Assembly (NCBI GenBank): GCA_902702965.1
Contig: CACRXP010000875.1
Coordinates: 40,082-104,081, forward strand
DNA length: 64,000 nucleotides
Direction: 5' to 3'
Source of the DNA: Spirometra erinaceieuropaei
Lineage: Eukaryota; Platyhelminthes; Cestoda; Diphyllobothriidea; Diphyllobothriidae
Part shown: positions 21,072 to 32,330 of the stretch, piece after piece
How positions within the stretch are numbered: position 1 is the first letter of the stretch
How the letters are laid out: the number at the start of each line of letters is the position of its first letter
Position numbers and translations under genes: made by a program
Notes under the pieces: model-generated
The model's input: the letters and a program-made list of their open reading frames with translations, nothing else
Database searches by the model: none
Told to the model about the DNA's origin: nothing

Positions 21072-21655
21072 ATGAGGAGAATTTTCGGACATCTTGAACT
21101 TTGCGCAGTTTGCTCACTCGTCCAGCCCCTCTGGCAGATGTCCTTTCCTCGTGAAGAAAGCATGTCTAAGCAATCGTATCAGGCAAAATGTTCATAAATT
21201 TAAGCGCAAATGGGCGGTGAGATATATTCGGGCAATGCCCTGTGCGAATACCTTTCGTAGACTTCAGTCGCGCATCTGAGCGTATTCTTCTCTAAGAGGA
21301 GATTAATTACCCTCGAGAGTTCTCCTAAACAGAACTTGCCGCAGTTGAAAATTGATTTCTTGTCTGGTGCTAACCGTGAGAATCAGGTTGCAGACCCACA
21401 GGTAATTTTTTTAGAGAATCAGACATTTTATTGATTTTTAAAAGTCAGATTAACCTTGAAGGTCCCTTTCATCCTGGCGCCAGATCGGAGGTAGGTCAGT
21501 TGGCCTCTGCGGGAAAGTGAGGCTGAAGAGCAATTTATCAAACCCCTGCTCTAGTCGATCGGAATCTTCTTGTGCTGCCTGCTACAACATAAGATTACTC
21601 ATATGTCCTATCCTCGCAGCTCAGTCAGTTTAGACAGTCATCAATGTACAGTAGG

Positions 21656-21689
21656 TGTGCTAACTCACGAAATGTCGTGAGTTAGCACA
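21656..21689. repeat. Perfect 15-bp palindrome in mariner left end
   Basis: TGTGCTAACTCACGA, a 4-base loop, then its exact reverse complement. It overlaps the terminal inverted repeat, so the repeat is present twice head to head at this end. Confidence 0.9.
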
Positions 21690-21959
21690 AGAAAATCCCT
21701 ATAACCCGAAATCCGCCCAGCCTGCGTCCCCCAAAATTTTACGGTAGTAAAAAAACTAGTGTTCTGAAAAAAGGCATAGTTGGGATTGTAAATTAATATT
21801 TATTAACGCAAGATAATTAATTTTTTTCTGAAACCCGAGTTTCGGAAAATGGCTATATTACAAATAGCTTTAAAAGGGCTAACTTTAAGAGTGAAAATGA
21901 AGGCGGACGCATGAAATGGTGAAAATAATGAAAAATAATAACAAATACAAAAGATCAGT

Positions 21960-22760
21960 ACTTTGTTGATTATCCATTTGCATTAATCAGGACAGAAGGT
22001 CTTTCAGACATGGAGATGGTCAAGTTGTCTACAGTGGACTGTTTATTGTGATTGCCCAGAACAAAATCAAGTTTATCGTGCATAGATAGTTTCTTATTCG
22101 CCTTCTGCCAATGTCTTTTGATAAGTGCGAAAAGATTTTCGATGAGATAGAGATCTGGGCAGTTGGCAGGGATGAAAATCGACTGGAGTCCACATGCGGA
22201 GAGGCTGGCTGTTGTCTAAAAATGTCAAATTACGGTTAAGGGCGTTATTAGATTTGTGCTTCTTTAGAACGATGGACAGGTGCATTGGCGTGTAAAATTA
22301 TGGCATTCAGTCGGCGTCGGTGGATGTTGTTGTAGTCGAAAACATCCTTCGCAGTGTTGGCAAACACCATGCTGTTGATGGTGTCCGTAGTCGACCGCCA
22401 TACTGGCCGCTCTCCGAATTTAATCGTCATCCAAACTATTAACTGTCAACAATTCTCGACAGTTGTCGTCGGCGCAATGTGCTCTCTTGGAAAATTTTTC
22501 CGCGTATGACCATCTGGGTCGACTTCATTGGCTTCCCTAAAAATAAGACCTCGTCGCAGAAGTAAATGCTCTTCCAGCGTGAAAGCAAGTAATCAATACA
22601 TTTCTTAGCAAATAAAAAGCGTTCTCTAATAAGTTTTCTATTTCAAAACGGCTTTATCATGGCTTTTTGCTGATGAAGTTCAGACTTACTTAGTTTAATG
22701 GCATGAAACGCCATAAATTCACAAAAAGAACTTTATAAGCTGGTTTTGACCCTTTTTTTC
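21960..22760 (-). pseudogene. Mariner transposase remnant
   Basis: The minus-strand translation across frames shows, in order, ERFLFAKKCID, SRWKSIYFCDEVLFLGKP (first catalytic aspartate), ILHANAPVHRSK, ANCPDLYLIENLFALIKRHW (PDLNPIEN motif) and LTISMSERPSVLINANG near the end. The second catalytic motif, normally QDNAP, reads HANAP, so the second aspartate is lost. Multiple stops and frameshifts are present. The N-terminal DNA-binding half (22760-23120) is too decayed to read with confidence. Confidence 0.8.
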
Positions 22761-23144
22761 TTGAAAGCAATGCAAATTCTCAAACCCGCCCTTACTTGAT
22801 TTTCATGGAAACAAAATCGAATTTTTCGTTTCCACACCGGATTCGTTTTGGACTTTTCTGTTTACATTAATCTTCGTTTACGGCACAACGCACATAAACA
22901 TAAAGTTTTAATCAGCAACTTTCCATACTGTAGGAAATTATCTGAATATCAAGAAGGGTCAAATTTAGCCCAAGCCTGGCCTCTTTTCCTATAATAAAAC
23001 TGAACTGAAATGAACCTTTCTTCAGTAAATGGCTTTCTGTGTCCCAAATCACTTTAATAAACACAAATAAAAACACCAAATGCATGACATACTTCCCGCC
23101 CAAATTTCGACCATGATATTTCATGAGTTAGACCACCTAATGTA

Positions 23145-24195
23145 TATTTAAGACGGAATCGAACACGCGCCTGTCTCCTGTGCGACCTAACTACGAACAA
23201 CAACGCAGTTGAAACTGTCATTAGCCATTTATGCAAGTGGACATCTTCCCTGGAGAAAATCGGGAAGTTGTTTGAGGGAGCTCCTCTTTACACACGCTCG
23301 TTATAGTTTAGATGTAAATTACCTGCGCATGTGAAACACGACCGGGAGTTTTTTTTGTAATTCAGTAGTTGAAAGGTATCCACTGACTGACCAACTTCCG
23401 TGGACTTTGTCCAGTTTTTTGAAGAAATCAGCATGTTGATGAGTTCGTTGGTCTCCTAAGTTTCAGCTGGTGCAAATGACGCGGTTTTATCTGTAAGTGT
23501 CTCACTACTTCCGCTTTTAGAGTACTCTCCCTTTGCTTGCAGCAAACACTTGTGGGAATTATGAAACTAGAGCAGCCCGACGATGCCCTTTCGCCTTTGA
23601 GAAGCGGGAAATTCTACGGATCGGAGAGTTTGTCTGAACGTTTTGAGGAGCTGCCATCTGCTCCAGTCTGTAGGTGTTTCACTACTCTCATTATTTTATT
23701 TGTCGCCAAATACTGACTCCCTTTTATGAGCGGAATCGAAAAAGGTGAATAAGGGGGTTGTTTTGCTCCTATTTTCAATTGGTTTGTTTCCTTGGTCATT
23801 CTTTGAGCGGAGAACGGGCTTATATGTCATCCTGTCCTGTCCACAAATCCCGGGAATTTCTCCAAATGAAATGGGATTTCTTGAACTATCTTCGACTCGA
23901 AGGTTGTACTTTCCATTCTGTGGAGGTTCTGACATGCTGTTCACTGCTTTTTTAAATAAGTGATCTCTTCAGGTTGTAGCTGTGTGGCCTTTTTTAACAT
24001 CCCTGCCTTTGCTCTTGGGCTGGTGTTGTTTTCGGAAACTACCAGTAGACGCCGAGAGCTGCGAAATCGCCTCCTATGGGAACACTAGTTGTCAAATGGC
24101 AAATAACGGCCCGAATAACGGCGAATACCAGCGCTGTGTCCTTAAATTGTTTTTCTCTTCGAGTACTCCCCTTCCATTCATTTCCTTCCCTGGCA
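23145..24195. other. No recognised feature
   Basis: No motif-bearing frames in the flank of the mariner insertion. Confidence 0.4.
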
Positions 24196-24199
24196 GCTC

Positions 24200-24690
24200 A
24201 AATCTCGGGTAGAAAAACCTGTCGTCTTCCCAAACAAGAACGCAGTTATCACTGCAGACAGGGGTTGTGCGAGAATCCAAACGGAGAATATTACTTTTGT
24301 CTGTCCTGAAACCAGGTATCTATTTTTGCCTGTTGGGTAAGTAACTTTAAAAGTTTGTTGTACAAGGAATTTTTCTGATCGCGCACTCGAGCAGTGCGCT
24401 AGCTCACGATCTGTGTACAGCCTGTTGAAGTCCCCAAGCACTAGTACAGTCCTGATACAACGGATTGCCTTTCTGTTTACTATGAGTGCTGCTTCCGCAT
24501 CCTCCAGGTTGGCACGATACTCTGGCATAACAGTTACAATTCTGCCAACCATTGATGGTCCTGGAAAGAGGCTTCTGCACGATGCAGGTAATAACACCGC
24601 GCAGGTTGGTTACAATTTCCCATTCAGTTTTCTCATTCGGATTCATCCGGACAGGCCGACCAGATGACCTCTGATTTTTCCTCACTCACG
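24200..24690 (-). pseudogene. LINE endonuclease fragment
   Basis: The minus-strand frame contains AIRCIRTVLVLGDFNRLYTD. GDFN is the signature of apurinic/apyrimidinic-type LINE endonucleases. An upstream spacer-like segment and a downstream KFLVQQTFKVTYPTG segment fit the position of the phenylalanine/threonine-proline-threonine motif. No reverse transcriptase follows. Clade uncertain. Confidence 0.5.
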
Positions 24691-24766
24691 TTTAAGCATG
24701 CTTTTCTTGTCAGAGGCACAGAGCCAGTTTTGAAGTTTTTAGCCAACAGTCATCATTACGCTGTCT

Positions 24767-25018
24767 GTTCAATGTCCCACTGCGTCAAGGTCATTCATAC
24801 TCGAGTAGCCAGCAGTTCCAGAATCGCTGGTCCCGCGGTTTGACTGACTGCAACATATGTAACACATTGGTGGCAGCGACGGGATGTGTGTGCTCCTCTC
24901 CATCCCGCCGCTGCCACCAATGTGTTACACATGTAGCAGTCAGTCGGACCACGGGACCAGCGATTCTGGAACTGCTGGCTGCAAGAATGAATGACCTTGA
25001 CGCAGTGGGACACTGAAC
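24767..25018. repeat. 250-bp near-perfect palindrome
   Basis: Left arm 24767-24886 and right arm 24901-25018 are reverse complements with few mismatches and a 14-base loop. Part of the right arm (GAATGACCTTGACGCAG.GGG) also occurs at 37268-37290. No coding signal. Confidence 0.9.
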
Positions 25019-25019
25019 A

Positions 25020-28000
25020 AAGGTGCCAGACATGCACGCACACACGCGCATTCAGACGGTGTCCGACTTGAACATGCTGCCCCTCGGCTAGCGCAAGACA
25101 CACCATTTGGGCAAAAGTCACTTGAGCCCGCTCACACAAACCAATAAAAGCAACCGACATCATTGTGGCACGCTATTTCAGGCCAACACTAACCCTGGCC
25201 TCACCAGTGATCACTGCCGCATTCTGTCCTGTGCTGTTACACGGGTCTCGTTCCGATGATTGTGGCACCTCATGTACAACAACTGCCGAAACAGGCACCG
25301 GTTTACTAAGGTCAGTTGGATTTGGTTCGCTCTGCTGAACTGACTGTGAGATTTTGTGTGCACTGCTAGTAAAGTGGCTCGGGAATTTGTCTACTTCCGG
25401 TTGTGCCTGACAAATATTTATAAACATTTTATGGGCGTCAACTAGTCCACTGTCCGATTTTGAGGCTGCAGATGGTTGATTCGACGTCGACGTGATCACT
25501 GTCCTCCTTTCAGGCCAATACCAGAGAAACGTGCGTTTATTTTCCCTACCTGATATGTCGTGTCAGTTTAAATCATAGGCGGACCCATGCTGCCACGACT
25601 TTCAGGCGCGGTCCCAAATAGAAAGAGAAGTTGGGAGCCACTGGAGAGACAGAGAGAGAGAGCGTTGCATTCTGTACGTAATGAATGGCGAATAGGTTGG
25701 AGCGAGTTGACAGTTGGACGAGTACAGGGGCAGGCGTCAGAGCGTCCCTAGTGAGGGCATGCCTGATTCGACCCTGAAGTTGATTGGCTGGTTCGGATAG
25801 CTGTGGTTGGCCGAGAAGCAGACTGTCACTGGTATGCGGATGCGAGCACGCGAGGGATGGGCGGTGCGGCAGCAGGTTCCCGGAAGATGGTCACCACAAA
25901 TTTTCCACTTCTATTAGATATCCTTTTTACCACATTGAAGGTTTTCCAAGTCCGACGACAGTTGCATCCCTTTCCTCTGATCGGTCTGCGACTTACTGCC
26001 CTAGACGATCTTCAGTGGACAAAGCCCTGTTGATGTACCCACAGCCTCCATATCTGTCAGTAGCCTGCTGGCACATGGTCCCGTCGGGGGAGTCGTTCTG
26101 TTCTTATTTATAGCAGAATTTGTTAGCGGTGACGGAAGTGTTTACAGCAGAGTTAGTATGGGTTCGCTGCATGCGTAGAACGCCCTGTAGAACCGGTGAT
26201 ACAGATTAACTACATAATGTTTTTTTTTTCCGGGTGACTGGGGTGGCCTGTGTGACCTGTTGAATTCACAGTCGCTTGATCCTGTCTACCGTGTTCTCCG
26301 GAAAAATGACGGAAAACAATTTGCTTGTAGTACTGTTCCTACTGGGCGACCTACTCAAGGAACCTACCCATGTTAAAACTTACTGTAAGAACTTGTAGCA
26401 ACGCTAATCGAATTCACTATAAGCCAAACGGCCCCTCAGACGACGCCATTGTCCTGTTCACCTTACTTTGGCCTCACCCTTAGGACGGGGTTAAGTGCTG
26501 GCAGGATAGTTTGTGTATATTTGTAGCCAGTCTTCTTGCTAGACTTCCTCCTGCCGTTCTACGTTGTATGAGTTGACGCCGTCTTTCTACTCATTGCATT
26601 TGGTGCCGGACGCCCGCGCTCGTACAGCGTGCCGCTCCTCCTTTCCTGCGTCATCGGCGATCCCTAAACGGAGGAACTCCGCAGTTCGACTGGAAGTTCT
26701 TCACTGCTTGACTCACTTTCATGCGAATGGCGTCTGTAGACTCTGGCTTTGCTGACCGGCGTTACCAACGTGCGATTTTTGTCGCAACCAGTCAGTTGGC
26801 CTCCCTTCTGGCCTCTTCCGCGACAAAAGGGAGACAGTTTTCTATCACTGTCCTCCGTTCTCCACAGCTGCATGGCTCAAGCCAGGTCCATTATGACGTT
26901 TTTGTACGCTTAGCTTAATGAGTTCTGTTGGCACCGCCGTGGGCAGATCAGTGTTCCTCCTTAGTTTTAAAACTCTGACGGCCAAGTCTAAAAAGAAGGG
27001 GTTTGCTTTGTTTGGGATAGCACATCGTTCTTTGTGTCGGATAGCCTGTGCATTGGCACGCCCAATTAAGAGGAATTCAATGCTTCTTGTAGGGCTTTAT
27101 CGTATAAAATTGGGCAGCGCACGAGAATATGGACCTGCCGGTTCACAGGGGTCTTTTCGCTAAATTCCTGGGAGGTTAGGCGAGTTAGGGTTGGAATAAC
27201 AGTGTAAGGCTGACGTAAATTATAATGTCCTCACGGGCTAACGAATGATACCTCACGAGCTCTAAGTATTAAGAGCAATAAGTAAAATCGGTTGGTGAAT
27301 AAAATTGATGTCCAACAGGTAAAATGACCTGACAGCAGATGACCTGACCTGAAAGGAAGATGCTATTTTGAGCCGTCATGGTTTCAGCTACATCAAAAAT
27401 TTTCTTCGGTCGATAGGACTCGTAACCAGGTCTTTCCCCGTACTGCAAGTGCCCTAGCACCAAATTCCATGATGGGAGGGGTTTAAGAGTAGGACACGGT
27501 AATTGCCCCCCCCCCCCCGGAATTTAGAATAAGGCTACCTGTAATACGAGCGATACCTATTCCGTGTCCAACCCTCCGGCCAGCTAGGGAAGCTTCTCCT
27601 AATGCTTTTTTGCATACCCAGAGGCTTAAGTCACTAGATTGCATCGAAAATTACGCTGTGGTCGGGACCGGCGTGTATGCTTTCATTTTCTGCCACTCAT
27701 ATCATCTGCGAATCATGGAGGCGGAGGGGGGGGGGACTGTTGAGATGGCAGACGGTTGGCACGGCCTGTCATTCATAGGTCGGTCTAGGTGTGCACCGAG
27801 CCCGTGATTTGCGCAAAGGACGTGCGTGCACGCGGTGGAACACGTCCCATGGTTCGGCCACGTACGCGTGTCCAAAAGCAAAGCCAGGGCGGCCATTGTT
27901 TGGCGCACAGGCGAGTGTGCAACAAGGTGAGTCAGTGCCTCTGTGACGTCGTGCAGCCAGAGGGAGAGGGGGGAGTGCCGTGTAGAAGGTACTTGACTTT

Positions 28001-28111
28001 CGGTTTCCGTCCTATTGGTGCGTACCAGGTGTTGGCATGACGTCCACTAAGCCGGAGGGAAGGCCATATCAGCTGACTGACACCGAAAGTCAAGCCTCCT
28101 GTGCTGGCAAA
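25020..28111. other. Mostly unrecognised DNA
   Basis: No gene can be supported. A segment near 27496-27575 starts AGGACACGG, contains a C-run and ends CCGTGTCC, so it may be a tiny inverted-repeat element. It resembles 5795-5842. A 14-base inverted pair (CTTGACTTTCGGT / ACCGAAAGTCAAG) lies at 27988-28001 and 28082-28095. Confidence 0.35.
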
Positions 28112-28912
28112 AATTTCGGTAACAATCGGGAGATTGCACCCAAAAAAATCCGTTACCTAGAAATAATGCCTTTAACAGTGAACTCTAACGCCTTCAGGCT
28201 ATATCAGCAGTTGCAGGCCTACTTTCACGCACTACTTGGAATTTCCCCGACGGGCTAACATGGGCTAGCCGAACGAACAACGCACGAAGTCACATGGACG
28301 ATGGTCGCTGTTACCAACCTTCCCTATCGTTACACACGTACACCTGAATATACGGCATACATTCGCATTATGGCAGTTTATTACGAAACAAAATCAATTT
28401 TAAATAGGATAAGTCTGCACAACATGGGACAGGAACAGTTCCCAGGCATCTGTCAAAGACATGGCATTGAAGCCAAACCAAAGACGATACTGTACTTCGT
28501 CTATGTGAGCCCACACAGCTCGACCACATGCTGGGCCTCCCTCGTGGAGTTTCCTTTTCAGTATACTTCAGTATGCCTCAATGGCATTGGTGTGCCGTCC
28601 GGTGGTAGGGTCTTTGAAGTTCTTTGAATGGTTAACAGAGAAATGTAGATAACCTTCTGAGGGAAGACAATTATACGCCTTCCACTCGTCCGTTACTACT
28701 ATGCTGTCTTTGGCGACCCATTTTGTAATAACGGAATGGAGAGCAGGCCAACTTCGATCATTCATCTGTTCAAATAAGGCTTTCCGTCGGCTAGTATCGT
28801 ACATCCCGACCAGCCAACACCCATAAAACCCCTTTTACCACCTGTCCCGTAAGACAGGCTGCTTTGGTTAGGCGGATTTTTTGGGTGCCATCTCCCGATT
28901 GTTACCAAAATC
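28112..28912 (-). mobile_element. Internally deleted Merlin-like DNA transposon
   Basis: About 40-bp inverted repeats at 28112-28152 and 28873-28912 (GGTAACAATCGGGAGAT and CACCCAAAAAA shared) bound a minus-strand remnant of an ISXO2/IS1016-type transposase. Merlin is the eukaryotic family with this transposase. The coding remnant starts almost inside the right repeat, so the N-terminal half is deleted. No clear 8-bp target duplication is visible, which leaves the role of these repeats as true termini uncertain. Confidence 0.6.
28400..28860 (-). pseudogene. Merlin (ISXO2-like) transposase, C-terminal half
   Basis: The minus-strand frame reads SIVVTDEWKAYNCLP, GYLHFSVNHSKNFKDP and TGRHTNAIEAY. 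It then reaches a stop where the family has tryptophan, and continues SILKRKLHEGG and WAHIDEVQYRLWFG. TDEW, VNHS and HTN.IE are hallmark motifs of the ISXO2-like DDE domain. The N-terminal zinc-binding region and the first catalytic acidic residue are absent. It is dead through deletion and at least one stop. Confidence 0.82.
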
Positions 28913-29389
28913 TCTCTCTCTTACATTTTTTCTAATTCTGCAGAATTCTTGGCAAGTATGGTACTCAGCTGTCATAGTAAATAGAGTGTTAGGAAAAGCA
29001 CACAAACGGTTGTCGCGCGCCGCCGTAACATGGAGAGGGATGGGCGGTCACTGGAAGTCCATTATGTCGTTTGTCTCCCGCGCGCTGACAGTGACGCATA
29101 CCAAGCCCTGTTGAGTACTTGGAGTAAATTCGTGTGTCATCTCCTGACACAGCTTCATCCACGCTATCGAGGGAATTTTGATAATACTTAAAGAAATACA
29201 AACTGGTTGTTGTTTAACCATGTCGCAGACAACATGTGCAGAGGCCTAAGAGGTGATCAGTCAAGGAAGAATGTGCGGGAAGTAGGGCTCAAAGGAATAA
29301 CTTATGTAGTAATTCTACATGAACTGTTACTGTCGAACAGCACAGGGGGTCCTGTCCCTGATAATGACGACATGGAAGGCGAAATGGTC

Positions 29390-29672
29390 GGATGTGCTTA
29401 TGTTGCTCCACCTGAAGTAAACAAGCCCTAGCCACCTGTAATACTGGACAGGCAGTAATAGGCGTTTTTACAGGGGAAGCCGGGGAACGCCCAGACGACG
29501 AGGTCCAGTAGTTGTATGCAAAAGAAAAGCCATTGGGAGTGCGCGGTTGTACTGGAGTGGTTTAGTGATAGTTGCCCTAACCCCTAACGCTGACCTCTAA
29601 CCCCTAACGCTGACCCCTAACCCCAATCCCAACAGTATTGTGTCCATCACGTGGGGCTACATAACCACATCC
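29390..29672 (+). mobile_element. MITE-like element with internal telomere-like repeats
   Basis: 283-bp copy bounded by GGATGTGCTTATGTTGCTCC and GGGGCTACATAACCACATCC. It contains a CCCTAACCCCTAACGC-type array near 29576-29630. It shares CAGCCACCTGTAATAC-like and AGTAGTTGTATGCAAAAG blocks with the copies at 10537-10844 and 30665-30926. Confidence 0.78.
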
Positions 29673-30664
29673 TAGCGGCGAAATTAGTTTGGCAGGCCCT
29701 TGAAAGACCCAGATGCTAGGTGGTCAGAAAGTAGAGTTTTGATAAAAGACTGAGGTAATGTAAGGACTAACGGGGCGGTCTATGGTTCACTATGCAGGGA
29801 AATACCTCTGGACATCCTCCGGAATGCGAATGTCCTGTCCTAGCTGGCATCTTCTGTTCAAGTTTTTTTTGAAGAAGTAGACGTCCAGTCGACTTCCGTG
29901 AAACTGTCAAGGAGAGATTCCGAGGTGGTCGTAACGTTTTGATGATTAGTGAAGCATCCATACTCCACCGAGCAACTAAATTAGATCCTTCAAGGAACGT
30001 AACCGTTCATGCTCACTTCCCGAAGACGTGTTCAACAGAAACACATCTCTTAAATGATACGGACTGTCCTCTTTGATAAAAAAAGGGAAGAAAAATTTTA
30101 ACTCCTTGGGATACACAGACTGTGGAGTAAATTGAAAATCATTACATACAACGCATGATATCTCCTTTCCGTATGTCTGTTGACTTACGAACTGTATTGC
30201 CATCCCACAGACTCGACCCGCGACCGTACATCTAGCTCTCTCCGAAGTCGGTGCAGCTGGGCATTTTGGTAGATCTTCTTCAAACTTTCTCCCTTGGAGC
30301 AGGATTATCCTTCGACTTTGTCACTTTAGGGCTTTGGAAATATCTAATATTTCCACATTTTGGACTGAAGGCTTCAAGTGGTGGATTACCAAAAATCGAG
30401 ATGTGCTGCCGGGCCTGCGAAACCTTTCGTTTTCCTACCCGAGTTTTCTTGGGATTACTAGACTGCACCTGTTCAGTGCGAACGCTTTCTGTCCGGCCGC
30501 GCCAGAGCCGCCAATTCCTGCGTACATTCTTGTCCACATGCCGCTACTTATGGCTCACCTGGCTGGTGGCCTTCACGTTGCACGTGGTAGACGCGATCTG
30601 TAGCACGACCCTGACACGTCGCCGGTCCTCGTGAGTGAGGCTCCCATGACACGGCGTACGGTCA

Positions 30665-30926
30665 GATGTGGTTATGTAGCCGCACCTGATGTAAACAAAC
30701 CCCAGCCACCTGTAATACGGGGTCTGTGGTAGTATAGGCTTTTACAGGTGGGGCCGCGGAACAAACACGCGACGAGGCGAAGTAGTTGTATGCAAAAGTA
30801 AAGCTATTGGGAATGCACGGTTGAACTTTGAGTGGTTGAGAAATAGCTGCCCTAACCCCTAACCCTAACCGTAACCTCTAACCCCGACCGTATTGTGTTC
30901 ATCAGGCGGGGCTAGATAACCACATC
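30665..30926 (+). mobile_element. MITE-like element with internal telomere-like repeats
   Basis: 262-bp copy with the cleanest ends: GATGTGGTTATGTAGCCGC and GGGGCTAGATAACCACATC. The interior carries CCCTAACCCCTAACCCTAAC near 30851-30875. No open frame. Confidence 0.8.
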
Positions 30927-30929
30927 TTA

Positions 30930-31920
30930 CCCGGCACACTACCTGCCTGTTATGCATCCTGACTCATTGAAGGCTGCCTACGCATCTTTTTTATTTCAGA
31001 GCTCCAGTCTGGGAAAAACCTGCTATTGGTAGGTAGCCCTCGAGACATCACCTTACACATCTTCCGAAAGTATTTCGGAAGTGTCCTTTAGAGTCGACCA
31101 TAGTGCTATGCAACTTTTGGTTATGCGTCTAAACCAAATAACAGGATGTACCCATGCAACTGCCTTTCCGTGGGGCCGAATGATCGCTAGCTGAGTTAAA
31201 ACCTGCCTGGCCATCGTGGTTTTTCATGGGTGATAGTTCTTGGTCCTTCGTGTAGTCAGTATCTGAAAATAACCTACTTAAAGACGAGTTAGGCATTCTG
31301 TTCTTTTTCATTCCAGAACCCCAGAGTTGAGAAGGCCTCTGAATAGAAGAATCACTTGCCCACCTTTGGCAGTAACAGCACACAATTTGTGTACAAAACC
31401 CAGGACTTTGGTTTGTTTACACTAAGACTACTGACTTTTGCCAGCCGAGGACTACATGTGTGCTAGAGCCCAACACAGAGATCTTGTGGGCCCCTCGCCA
31501 CTCAATAGCCGAACTGGTAGGCAAACTGCCACGCCATGGATTAGGTCGGTACGCTTGCGCACTATGCTAGGCGTAGTGATTACAGCTGCTCTAGCCAGCC
31601 CGTGTTGCGGCGATTCCAACCAACCGACTGACTACTCTCTCAAAAAGTTTGACTTTGAACCGTGGATTACAACTCGAACGTAGGGATCAGAACGGACACA
31701 GAACACACGGCAAAGACACACACATACACAGGTAACCGTCATGATGTCAACCTTTCACGCCCCTTTGATACCTTCGGTTTGCTGAACACGTACACTGAAA
31801 ATGCTTTGGCTGCTGCCCGTCCTCCTGAGTGCGGGACGGAAGTGGGCATTTCCATTCTGCCTTGGAAGTGGAGGTCTATAGCGAGCACACACACACGCAG
31901 GTGGCCGTGTGCAGGCTAGC
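30930..31920. other. No recognised feature
   Basis: Short frames without motifs and no repeat recognised. Confidence 0.4.
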
Positions 31921-31924
31921 AATC

Positions 31925-32165
31925 AATAATCACGACTTGTTCTCTGACAAAGACGGACCATCGCGAAAGGTTGCGTCCATCTTGTTCCCCAAGGAGTGGG
32001 AGCTTTGCTGGTGAGCTGCGCGTTAATTTGTTTATAATGAGGCGGACTTTCGCTGCATCTGCCTCACTCTCTCCGCCACCACCCATCCGGGAACGGAAAT
32101 GACCTTGGGCGCGGTGGCCGGCAAAGCTTAACAATCCGTCTACGCGTGCCACACATGACCTGTCA
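31925..32165 (-). mobile_element. SINE family R2 copy, alternative head
   Basis: The body matches other R2 copies (GGTGGCGGAGAGAGTGAGGC, then GATGCAGCGAAAGTCCGCC). The head reads GTGTGGCACGCGTAGACGG and GCCACCGCGCCCAA, which also occur at the 3' end of the LINE at 38378-40960. Confidence 0.6.
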
Positions 32166-32330
32166 TCACCGAAAGAGGCGGTGACGCCGTAAAAGCCATT
32201 CTTGGCTTATTTGTGGTCAGCAGCCGATGGCAACTTAACTCCAAACTGCACTCACGAGGTTTGAACCCATTTGAGTTGGTATCCGGCACCAGCTTAACCA
32301 CCGCACTGCGGACTCTCGTCATGTTAGCTA
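32166..32330 (-). mobile_element. tRNA-like SINE, diverged relative of the hammerhead SINE
   Basis: The minus strand reads GCGGTGGTTAAGC (A-box-like) and GGGTTCAAACC (B box), then TTTGGAGTTAAG and a ribozyme-like part CTGACCACAAATAAGCC. The core CTGANGA is CTGACCA and GAAA is GAAT, so it cannot cleave. It directly abuts the R2 copy. Confidence 0.55.

Larger units (their letters stand above)
21649..23142 (-). mobile_element. Mariner-like DNA transposon, near full length, inactive
   Basis: A 1494-bp element bounded by imperfect terminal inverted repeats of about 30 bp: CAGTAGGTGTGCTAACTCAC at the left end and CATTAGGTGGTCTAACTCAT at the right end, read inward. TA lies directly outside both ends (21647-21648, 23143-23144), the Tc1/mariner target duplication. 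The minus strand encodes the decayed transposase. The left terminal repeat is itself followed by an inverted copy (21656-21689). Confidence 0.85.

Noticed and set aside
26564..27163. Cluster of medium frames on both strands
   Set aside because: Considered as a decayed LINE or gag region, but no diagnostic motif was found.
30251..30634. 127-codon plus frame with hydrophobic parts
   Set aside because: Opposite-strand frames are equally open and no domain is recognisable.
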